This document shows, one piece after another, positions 18,701 through 26,154 of a DNA stretch of 38,727 bases (position 1 is the stretch's first letter; every line of letters starts with the position of its first letter). The notes under the pieces are model-generated. The model was not told the DNA's origin. It made no database searches and was given only the letters and a program-made list of their open reading frames with translations. Origin of the DNA: an uncultured SAR86 cluster bacterium (GTDB lineage Bacteria; Pseudomonadota; Gammaproteobacteria; Magnimaribacterales; Magnimaribacteraceae); contig CACLEI010000011.1 in assembly GCA_902605935.1 (NCBI GenBank), forward strand, positions 1-38,727. Direction: 5' to 3'. Position numbers and translations under genes: made by a program.

Positions 18701-21700
18701 GTTGCAGTACCTGTAATTGCATAATCAACTGTCACGTTTTGATTTGATACAGCAGATAAATCTACTGTTAGGCCTGCAGAAGAAACTGATTCAGCTCCGC
18801 TTGAGCTGGTTGTATTAAAGTCAATTTCGGGAGGATTGTCATTATCAGTAATAATGGCAGTATGGACAATATCACTCCCAAGGATCGCACCGGTTGGATT
18901 TGATAAAGTGATGATTATTGTTTCATCAGCTTCATCTGCTTGATCATCTATAATCGATGGAATGACTATTGTTCCACTTGTTGCACCCTCCTCAATAGTC
19001 ACGCTGCCAGATGACAATGAGTAGTCTGTGCCTGATCCAGCAGTGCCCCCGGTGACTCCATAATCAACCTGAATTGCTGTAGAAGCTGCAAAGAGAACAC
19101 CGATAGCTATTGATCTCGTAGTAACTGATTCCGAATCAGTGGAGGTCGAAGTAGAAAATGCTACCGTTGGAGTGCCATCATTATCACTGATGGTGTATGT
19201 ATGGACAATATCATTTCCAAGAACAGCATTATTTGGATTAGATAAAGTAATGATTACTGTCTCATTAGCTTCGTCCAGATCATCATCAATAATTCCGGCT
19301 ATTGTGATAGTTCCAGAAGTTCCACCAGCACTTATAGTAAGGGTTCCATTGGCAAGAGTGTAATCGGTACCAGAACCTGAAGCCGTTCCTGTAACTGCGT
19401 AATCCACAGTAATGTTGCTACTTGAAGCTGCAGATAAATCAACAGTTAAAGCTACTGATGATATATCTTCAGCACCATTTGAACTTGCGACATTAAAGTC
19501 GATTGTAGGCAAGCCATCATCATCAGCAATTGTATAAGTATGAACATCATCACTACCTAATGTAGCATTACTAGGACTTGATAAAGTTACGATTACCGTT
19601 TCATCTGGTTCGTCCGCAGAATCATCAACAATATCTGTAATCGTTATAGTGCCTGTTGTGGAACCTGCAGCAATACTTAAGGTTCCATTTATTAGCGTAT
19701 AGTCTGTTCCTGATCCACTAGCTGTGCCTGTAACTGCGTAATCGACCGTTACGGTTTCGCTAGAAGGCCCAGATAAATCCACTGTAATAGCCTTAGAAGA
19801 TACAGATTCAGCTCCACTTGAACTGGTAGAATTGAAGTCAATGGTTGGAGTATTGTCATTGTCAGTGATAGTGTAAGTATGAACTTTGTCAGTACCCAGA
19901 GTTGCGTTACTTGGGTTGGAAAGAGTCAGAACAACAGTTTCATTAGCTTCGTCTATAGAGTCGTCAACTATGCTAGCAATTGTTATCGTGCCAGTTGAGG
20001 ACCCAGCATTAATTGTAAGAGTTCCACTCCCAAGAGTGTAATCAGTGCCTGTGCCTGTTGCAGTTCCAGTCAAAGCATAATTAACAGTGACGGCTTTTGC
20101 AGAAACTGCAGATAAATCAACAGTAATGGCTTTGGAGGAAACTGACTCGGCTCCAGTTGAGCTTGAAGTATTGAAATCAACTACTGGAGCATCGTCATTA
20201 TCAGCGATGGTATAAGTATGAACAGTGTCAGTACCCAGAGTTGCGTTACTTGGGTTGGAAAGAGTCAGAACAACGGTCTCGTTGTCTTCATCTAAAGAGT
20301 CATTAACAATGCTTGCGATAGTAATCGTTCCAATTGTTGTTCCTGAATTGATGGTTAGGGTCCCGTTCGCAAGTGTGTAATCGGTACCTGATCCTGTCGC
20401 AGTTCCTGTCAAAGCATAATCAACTGTGACGTTTTGACTGGAAGCTGCAGATAAATCCACTGTAATAACTTTGGACGATACTGATTCAGCTCCACTTGAG
20501 CTTGTAGTATTGAAGTCTACTGCTGGTGCGTTATCGTTATCAGTAATGGTGTAAGTATGAACTTTATCACTGCCAAGGGTTGCATTACTGGGGTTCGACA
20601 AAGTAACAATAACGGTCTCATTGGCTTCATCTAAAGAATCATCAATAATTCCTGCTATCGTAATTAAGCCTGTTGTTGATCCTGCACTTATGGTGAGTGT
20701 TCCATTAGCTAGCGTGTAATCTGTACCTGATCCAGTTGCAGTTCCTGTGATTGCATAATCAACTGTTACGTTTTGACTTGACGCGGCGGATAAATCCACA
20801 GTTAAACCTGCCGAAGAAACTGATTCAACATTACTTGAGCTTGTGGCATTGAAGTCAACTACAGGTGCGCTGTCATTATCAGTAATGGTGTACGTATAAA
20901 CGCTATCACTGCCTAGCGTTGCATTGTTTGGGTTGGATAGAGTCAAAATGACTGTCTCATTAGCTTCATCAGCTGCATCATCAATAATGCTAGAGATAGT
21001 TATAGTCCCAGTTGATGAGCCTGCATTGATAGTTAAGGTGCCATTGGCTAAGGTGTAATCAGTGCCTGACCCTGTTGCAGTTCCAGTTACCGCATAATCA
21101 ACTGTTACGTCTTGTGCCGAAACTGCAGATAAATCTACAGTAATGGCCTTTGAAGATATTGATTCCGCACCACTTGAGCTGGTGGTATTGAAATCAACAG
21201 CTGGTGGATCATCATTATCAGTAATGGTGTAAGTATGAGCGTCATCACTGCCCAAGGTTGCATTACTGGGGTTAGACAAGGTCACGATGACGGTTTCATT
21301 TGCTTCGTCTAAAGAGTCATTAACAATGCTACCGATTGTAATAGTCCCGCTTGTTTCACCGGCATTGATAGTTAAGGTGCCATTGGCTAAGGTGTAATCA
21401 GTACCTGACCCTGTTGCAGTTCCAGTTACCACATAATCAACTGTTACATTTTGTCCTGAGACTGCTGATAAATCTACAGTCAAACCTGCCGAAGAAACTG
21501 ATTCAGCGTCACTTGAGCTGGTGGCATTGAAGTCAACTACAGGTGCGCTGTCATTATCGGTTATAGTGTAAGTGTGAGCATCATCACTGCCTAAGGTTGC
21601 ATTACTGGGGTTCGACAAAGTAATGATGACTGTCTCATCAGCCTCATCAATTGAGTCATCGATAATACTTGATATATTAATAGTCCCAGTTGATGAGCCC

Positions 21701-24700
21701 GCATTGATGGTTAAGGTGCCATTGGCTAAAGTGTAATCAGTGCCTGACCCTGTTGCTGTTCCCGTAACTGCATAATCAACTGTTACGTCTTGTGCTGAAA
21801 CTGCAGATAAATCTACAGTCAATGCTGCAGAAGAAACTGATTCAGCGTCACTTGAGCTGGTGCCACTAAAATCAACCACTGGCGGGTTATCATTATCAGT
21901 TATGGTATAAGTATGAACAAGAATGGTGCCTGGATCTGCGTTTGACGGATTAGATAAGGTGATAATGACTGTTTCATTGACCTCATCCAAAGAGTCATCA
22001 ACAATTCCAGCAATAGTAATCGTCGTTGATGTTGAACCAGCTGCAATAGTCGCAGTACCATTAGCTAAAGTGTAATCAGTGCCAGATCCTGTAGCAGTTC
22101 CAGTCACTGCATAATTAACTGTCACATCTTCTCCCGAGGTTGCCGATATATTGACTGTAATGGCTGTAGAAGATGATGATTCAGCTCCGCTTGAAGTGGC
22201 ATCAGCAAAAGATATATCTCTGTCTCCTTCTGGCTCCTGAATTGTGAACGTATGAACATTGTCACTACCTAGAGTTGCATTACTTGGACTTGATAAAGTA
22301 AGAATGACGGTTTCATTTGGGTCAGTAACTCCATCATTAACAATCCCAGCTATTGTGATAGTCCCTGTTGTTGATCCTGCACTTATGGTGAGTGTTCCAT
22401 TAGCTAGAGTGTAATCAGTACCTGATCCAGTTGCAGTTCCGGTTACCGCATAATTGACCGTTACATTTTGTCCTGAGACTGCTGATAGATCAACTGTGAC
22501 AGCTTTAGTAGATACAGATTCTAATCCGCTAGAACTAGTTAATTCAAAATCAATAACTGGGGCGTTGTCATTATCAGTAACGGTATAAGTATGAGCATCG
22601 TCACTTCCTAAGGTTGCATTACTGGGGTTCGACAAAGTAACGATGACTGTTTCATTTGCCTCATCCAATGAATCGTCAGCGATGCTACCAATAGTAATGA
22701 TTCCAGAAGTTGCACCAGCGTTTATAGTTAAGGTGCCATTTGCTAGCGTGTAATCAGTGCCCGATCCAGTTGCAGTTCCTGTAACAGCATAATCAACTGT
22801 TACATTTTTACTGGATGCAGCGGATAAATCTACCGTTAAAGCTTTAGAAGAAACTGACTCAGCTCCGCTTGAGCTGGTTGTATTAAATTCAACCACAGGT
22901 GCATTATCGTTATCATTGATAGTATAAGTATGGGTATCGTCACTTCCTAGAGTTGCACTGGTGGGACTAGATAACGTAACGATAACAGTCTCATTGGCTT
23001 CATCTAGAGTGTCGTTAACAATACTAGCAATGGTGATAGCTCCAGATGTTGACCCGGCGCTTATGGTTAGCGTTCCATTAGCTAGCGTGTAATCTGTACC
23101 TGATCCAGTGGCAGTTCCTGTAACCGCATAATTAACTGTAACATTTTGACCAGAGGCGGTGGATAAATCGACGGTGATAGCTTTGGCAGATACGGATTCA
23201 GCTCCATTTGAGCTGGTGGTATTAAAATCCACCACTGGGGCACTGTCATTATCGGTGATGGTATAAGTATGAGTATCGTCACTTCCTAAGGTTGCATTAC
23301 TGGGGTTTGACAAAGTAACGATAACTGTCTCATTGGATTCATCTAGAGTATCGTTAACAATGCTGGCAATGGTTATCGTGCCAGATGTCGACCCGGCAAC
23401 TATAGTGAGCGTTCCATTGGCTAAAGAGTAATCAGTGCCTGATCCTGTTGCAGTTCCTGTAACAGCATAATCAACTGTTACGTTTTGACTCGATGCTGCC
23501 GATAAATCGACAGTGAGTGCTTTAGAGGAAACTGACTCAGCTCCATTTGAGCTGGTTGTATTGAAATCAACGACTGGAGCGTCGTCATTATCAGTAATGG
23601 TATAGGTATGTGCATCATCACTTCCCAAAGTTGCATTACTGGGGCTGGATAAAGTAACTATTACTGTCTCATTAGGCTCATCTAAACCATCATCGACAAT
23701 TCCTGCTATTGTAATAGTTCCTGATGTTGCACCAGCACTTATAGTTAGTGTTCCGTTAGCAAGCGTGTAATCTGTTCCCGATCCAGTTGCCGTTCCAGTC
23801 ACCGCATAATCAACCGTCACATTTTGGGTTGATGAAGCAGATAAATCCACCGTGAGAGCTTTGGAAGAGACAGATTCAGCACCGCTTGAACTAGTAGTAT
23901 TGAAATCAACTACTGGCACATCATCGTTATCAGAAATGGTGTAAGTGTGAACGCTGTCACTACCCAATGATGCGTTACTAGGACTAGATAAGGTTAGTAT
24001 GACTGACTCACTGCCCTCAGTGATTGAATCGTCCACGATGCTGGCAATAGTGATAGTGTCGGATGTTGCACCCGCATTGATTGTAAGGGTGCCGTTGGCC
24101 AGCGTGTAATCTGTACCGGAGCCTGTTGCAGTTCCGGTTACCGCATAATTGACCGTTATGTTTTGTGCTGAAGCTGCAGATAAATCTACTGTGATTGCCT
24201 GAGAAGACACAGATTCAGCGCCGCTTGAACTAGTAGTATTAAAATCAACTACTGGCGCGTTATCGTTATCAGTTATGGTATATGTGTGAACGCTGTCAGA
24301 ACCCAAAGTTGCATTGCTGGGACTTGATAAAGTGACGATTACTGTCTCATTGGCTTCATCCAGACTATCATCAACAATCCCGGCTATTGTAATGGTTCCA
24401 GATGTTGCTCCTGCATTGATGGTTAAGGTGCCATTTGCTAGCGTGTAATCAGTGCCTGATCCTGTTGCAGTTCCAGTAACCGCATAATTGACTGTTACAT
24501 TTTGTGCCGAGGCTGCTGATAAATCTACCGTAATGGCCTTGGAAGATACGGATTCAGCTCCATTTGAGCTGGTGGTATTAAAATCCACCACTGGGGCACT
24601 GTCATTATCGTTGATGGTATAAGTATGAGCGCTATCACTGCCCAATGTTGCATTACTGGGATTCGACAACGTGACTACGACTGTCTCATTAGCTTCATCG

Positions 24701-25617
24701 AGAGAATCATCGATGATACTGCCAATGGTGATGGTACCGGATGTTGCACCAGCACTAATAGAAAGTGTTCCGTTGGCTAGAGTGTAATCAGTGCCTGATC
24801 CTGTTGCAGTTCCTGTAACTGCATAGTCAACCGTTACGTTCTGCGTTGAAGCGAATGATAAGTCTACAGTTAAGGCAGTAGAGGAAACAGATTCTGCTCC
24901 GTTGGAACTGGTGATATTAAAATCAACAGTTGGGTTCGCAGCTCTAGTTATAACTCGAATATAGTCACCTGGCTTACCATTTTTCGAGCCAAATCTTAAT
25001 GTTCTTTTGTCAGAGCCAATTGATACCCAGTCACCGGACTGAGTTGAGCTTGTTGTGCTGCTACCATAATGAACATGATCTTCGGTCTGCCTTGCACTGA
25101 AACCACTATTACTTGAGGTTGGATAGGTTGCACTTAATTTATCTACATAATCAAAATCAACAGTCATTGAGGGGTCTGTCCAGTATCCTAATATTTCATA
25201 ATCAAACACTATTTCACCAATCATTGAGGTTCGATCAGATTTATTGCTATGTTGGTCATTAATAAAAACTAGGTAAGAATTGGCAGGAGTATTCCCAAAT
25301 ACAATTGAAGTCGCACTTCCAGTAGGAACATAGCCAAGGCCACTAAAGTTATAAGTATTTGTGCATATGGAGCTACTCTGGCCTTGCTGACAGATTGCTG
25401 TTCTTTCAGGAGTGATGATAAAGTCAAATCCCGAAGATGATCTTTGACCATCCATGCTTTGTTTTCGAGCCCTAAAATCTGTGGCGCTACTGTTGATTTC
25501 TACATAGGAATTAGTGCTTGCAATACCATCTGCATGGACTTGTATAGACAACAAGCCGACAAATAATAGAAATGCACCTTTATAAAAGGATCTTATTAAA
25601 TTCACCCCTAATTTCAA
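15754..25617 (-). CDS. Giant Calx-beta repeat autotransporter (about 3,290 residues)
   Basis: A surface protein with autotransporter layout. Residues are numbered from the track start at 25677. A signal peptide (SFYKGAFLLFVGLLSIQVHA) ends near 49. A region to about 245 resembles the choice-of-anchor-type domains of exported proteins (MIGEIVFDYEILGY, KRTLRFGS, GDYIRVIT). Then come 21 near-identical 113-residue Calx-beta repeats (about 247-2621), each with VTGTATGSGTDYTLANGTL, DEANETVIVTLSNPSNATLG and a calcium-binding DND end. A Big_5-like domain (GTDPKDDSTRVPVDSDIILT) and a degenerate 22nd Calx-beta follow, then a C-terminal beta-barrel of about 270 residues. The barrel ends in Leu, not the usual Phe/Trp. 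I favour the TTG at 25617, after GGTGGGG; the ATG at 25677 lies in an inverted repeat. Adhesion is likely but inferred. Confidence 0.88.
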   Translation of the reverse strand: MKLGVNLIRSFYKGAFLLFVGLLSIQVHADGIASTNSYVEINSSATDFRARKQSMDGQRSSSGFDFIITPERTAICQQGQSSSICTNTYNFSGLGYVPTGSATSIVFGNTPANSYLVFINDQHSNKSDRTSMIGEIVFDYEILGYWTDPSMTVDFDYVDKLSATYPTSSNSGFSARQTEDHVHYGSSTTSSTQSGDWVSIGSDKRTLRFGSKNGKPGDYIRVITRAANPTVDFNITSSNGAESVSSTALTVDLSFASTQNVTVDYAVTGTATGSGTDYTLANGTLSISAGATSGTITIGSIIDDSLDEANETVVVTLSNPSNATLGSDSAHTYTINDNDSAPVVDFNTTSSNGAESVSSKAITVDLSAASAQNVTVNYAVTGTATGSGTDYTLANGTLTINAGATSGTITIAGIVDDSLDEANETVIVTLSSPSNATLGSDSVHTYTITDNDNAPVVDFNTTSSSGAESVSSQAITVDLSAASAQNITVNYAVTGTATGSGTDYTLANGTLTINAGATSDTITIASIVDDSITEGSESVILTLSSPSNASLGSDSVHTYTISDNDDVPVVDFNTTSSSGAESVSSKALTVDLSASSTQNVTVDYAVTGTATGSGTDYTLANGTLTISAGATSGTITIAGIVDDGLDEPNETVIVTLSSPSNATLGSDDAHTYTITDNDDAPVVDFNTTSSNGAESVSSKALTVDLSAASSQNVTVDYAVTGTATGSGTDYSLANGTLTIVAGSTSGTITIASIVNDTLDESNETVIVTLSNPSNATLGSDDTHTYTITDNDSAPVVDFNTTSSNGAESVSAKAITVDLSTASGQNVTVNYAVTGTATGSGTDYTLANGTLTISAGSTSGAITIASIVNDTLDEANETVIVTLSSPTSATLGSDDTHTYTINDNDNAPVVEFNTTSSSGAESVSSKALTVDLSAASSKNVTVDYAVTGTATGSGTDYTLANGTLTINAGATSGIITIGSIADDSLDEANETVIVTLSNPSNATLGSDDAHTYTVTDNDNAPVIDFELTSSSGLESVSTKAVTVDLSAVSGQNVTVNYAVTGTATGSGTDYTLANGTLTISAGSTTGTITIAGIVNDGVTDPNETVILTLSSPSNATLGSDNVHTFTIQEPEGDRDISFADATSSGAESSSSTAITVNISATSGEDVTVNYAVTGTATGSGTDYTLANGTATIAAGSTSTTITIAGIVDDSLDEVNETVIITLSNPSNADPGTILVHTYTITDNDNPPVVDFSGTSSSDAESVSSAALTVDLSAVSAQDVTVDYAVTGTATGSGTDYTLANGTLTINAGSSTGTINISSIIDDSIDEADETVIITLSNPSNATLGSDDAHTYTITDNDSAPVVDFNATSSSDAESVSSAGLTVDLSAVSGQNVTVDYVVTGTATGSGTDYTLANGTLTINAGETSGTITIGSIVNDSLDEANETVIVTLSNPSNATLGSDDAHTYTITDNDDPPAVDFNTTSSSGAESISSKAITVDLSAVSAQDVTVDYAVTGTATGSGTDYTLANGTLTINAGSSTGTITISSIIDDAADEANETVILTLSNPNNATLGSDSVYTYTITDNDSAPVVDFNATSSSNVESVSSAGLTVDLSAASSQNVTVDYAITGTATGSGTDYTLANGTLTISAGSTTGLITIAGIIDDSLDEANETVIVTLSNPSNATLGSDKVHTYTITDNDNAPAVDFNTTSSSGAESVSSKVITVDLSAASSQNVTVDYALTGTATGSGTDYTLANGTLTINSGTTIGTITIASIVNDSLDEDNETVVLTLSNPSNATLGTDTVHTYTIADNDDAPVVDFNTSSSTGAESVSSKAITVDLSAVSAKAVTVNYALTGTATGTGTDYTLGSGTLTINAGSSTGTITIASIVDDSIDEANETVVLTLSNPSNATLGTDKVHTYTITDNDNTPTIDFNSTSSSGAESVSSKAITVDLSGPSSETVTVDYAVTGTASGSGTDYTLINGTLSIAAGSTTGTITITDIVDDSADEPDETVIVTLSSPSNATLGSDDVHTYTIADDDGLPTIDFNVASSNGAEDISSVALTVDLSAASSSNITVDYAVTGTASGSGTDYTLANGTLTISAGGTSGTITIAGIIDDDLDEANETVIITLSNPNNAVLGNDIVHTYTISDNDGTPTVAFSTSTSTDSESVTTRSIAIGVLFAASTAIQVDYGVTGGTAGSGTDYSLSSGSVTIEEGATSGTIVIPSIIDDQADEADETIIITLSNPTGAILGSDIVHTAIITDNDNPPEIDFNTTSSSGAESVSSAGLTVDLSAVSNQNVTVDYAITGTATGSGEDFTLGAGKLTINAGETSGTITIASIIDDPFDEPDETIIITLSNPVNATLGNDSAHTFTIIDNDTTPIINFSAPTSNGDESITSAALTLDLSVAPTQNVTLDFAVTGTATGSGTDYTLADGTLTISAGETTGTITITDIIDDLLDEENETVIVTLSNPSNATLGADNVHTYTINDNDSLPNIDFNISSSQSDEPSPSISITVDLSAVSAKEISVDYELTGTATGSGVDYNLDNGTLIIIAGENTGIVTIPSIIDDDLAEEDETIIVTLSNPTNATLGEDYVYTHTILANDDDKRPILIGTDPKDDSTRVPVDSDIILTFNKIVNCESGIINIESEDNSSSFAVSLPNESVTGCGTETITINLPTDLEYETEYYVLIENTVFIDIIGNSYRGISDKKEFNFKTPIILTDPTLKQPVIDNAKAMLQIATRWVDQNVNVISKRMKISAQQGLNRLKVNFNNNVIDSIKNMSINERDDNFVELPILELCTIKSSGPKTDPSLKIKVHLSKIAPKDVVLDFNITGSSSTENFSFGEGMLNIEAGLKSAIILIDGIPPERFGFTTGDKKIIVTLLESSNAQLGENLVYTHTLTDDLKVWTDPNENYFCVTEFDNPKSSTSILTKSSYHSYSLVTNPQYYNQDISLADTDPDIQISNIYNEREEAESSQDLDQIKSTVKDWVSDPVKVTAEGELRELLGDWTVWIDGEFGEFTLRKNKNSTRILDERSFHVGIDRLNNDGNLFGFAFGLGEAKPINKNNESHVESRNYSFSTYGKFDDRNNALQFILGISRLEFDSDRLDGKELLRGQREANQIYGSLAFIRSFSSESSNWQISPYLRFDASYTEFDKFSEIGGEAALTFDELTLSNVKASIGTDISYLFVGSKYNAMPYITLEYGLDYSETSNQNMYYNVEGPNINYVLLLDNGVKTHNWEVDLGLILEISTDMTTNLGCRWQGRSSYFSDYSSISSNDLSSSEICFLELMLSL
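17815..24939 (-). repeat. 21 tandem in-frame 339-bp Calx-beta repeats
   Basis: The block is about 7,125 bp, almost exactly 21 x 339. I counted 21 successive units by their V-V-D-F-N-T-T-S-S opening and their D-N-D ending. Copies 8, 9, 18, 20 and 21 are the most divergent; the others differ by a few residues. Nucleotide identity is locally complete: 66 identical bases start at 23189 and again at 24545, exactly 1,356 bp (4 x 339) apart. Copies 10-11 and 12-13 look like a duplicated dimer. Short-read assembly could have collapsed or expanded the copy number. Confidence 0.92.
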
Positions 25618-25654
25618 AACAACCCCACCAAAAAAAATTCCGGCCTGAATTCTA

Positions 25655-25685
25655 TATAAATAATGACAAATTATCATTATTTATA
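25655..25685. promoter_or_regulatory. Inverted repeat upstream of the giant autotransporter gene (operator-like)
   Basis: TATAAATAATGA at 25655-25666 and TCATTATTTATA at 25674-25685 are perfect 12-bp inverted arms around a 7-nt spacer. On the minus strand the sequence ATAATGATAAT matches the left part of the classical Fur box, but the right half does not fit the 19-bp consensus, so iron control is only a suggestion. It lies 38 nt upstream of the favoured TTG start, where a repressor would act. Confidence 0.4.
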
Positions 25686-25714
25686 CTGAAATAACTGGTA
25701 TTAGTAAAAGTGAA

Positions 25715-26119
25715 CTATTCCTCAGTTACTGATTGTTTTAGAGTAAATATTAAAACAGCACTTTGAATTAAAAACATTGTAGAAAACATAAAGACATTAA
25801 GCGGGATCCCAATTATGAAAGGTTCAGGTACCCCCTCACCGGTTGCGGCCCCTCCGTAAAGTGACATAGTTGCAGCTGAAAAAACAAAGCCTAAATGTAT
25901 ACAAAGACTAAGACATGCTGGCAATACCTCATTCTTTTTCACCCATAACAAATATATGCCAAAACCAAATATAAGGAAGTTGGTTGAGAGTCTCCATACT
26001 TCATGAACTCGCGCGTGTGCATCCCAGTCAGGGTTAAATAAGTGGCTAGAACTTATATCAACTATTATTGGAACTATACCTCCTACAATTAAGCAGAGAG
26101 TAGTTATATGTTTGCCCAC
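25715..26119 (-). CDS. Small four-helix membrane protein, unrecognised (DUF6640-like?)
   Basis: A 134-residue integral membrane protein with four hydrophobic segments (about 5-22, 46-62, 67-90 and 105-127). The loop after the first, NPDWDAHARVHEVWRLSTNF, carries a conserved-looking N-x-W-x-x-H-A-R-x-H pattern that I associate loosely with uncharacterised DUF6640-type membrane proteins. The start is a GTG at 26119 with no convincing Shine-Dalgarno, but no other start fits the first helix. It lies 35 nt after glmS in the same direction and just upstream of the giant gene. No function can be given. Confidence 0.65.
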   Translation of the reverse strand: MGKHITTLCLIVGGIVPIIVDISSSHLFNPDWDAHARVHEVWRLSTNFLIFGFGIYLLWVKKNEVLPACLSLCIHLGFVFSAATMSLYGGAATGEGVPEPFIIGIPLNVFMFSTMFLIQSAVLIFTLKQSVTEE

Positions 26120-26154
26120 CTATTTGTCTCTGTTTTCTAATTTACTGTTCTAAA

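Noticed and set aside
18404-19363. Plus-strand ORFs (18404-18724, 19139-19363) and a shifted-frame minus ORF (23082-23282) in the repeat region.
   Set aside because: They are shadows of the repeat array: their sequences are alternate-frame readings of the Calx-beta units, with no start signals or independent homology.
17815-24939. Regularly spaced repeats that could be taken for a CRISPR array or minisatellite.
   Set aside because: The unit is 339 bp, in frame, and translates into Calx-beta domains throughout one ORF. There are no short identical repeats with unique spacers.
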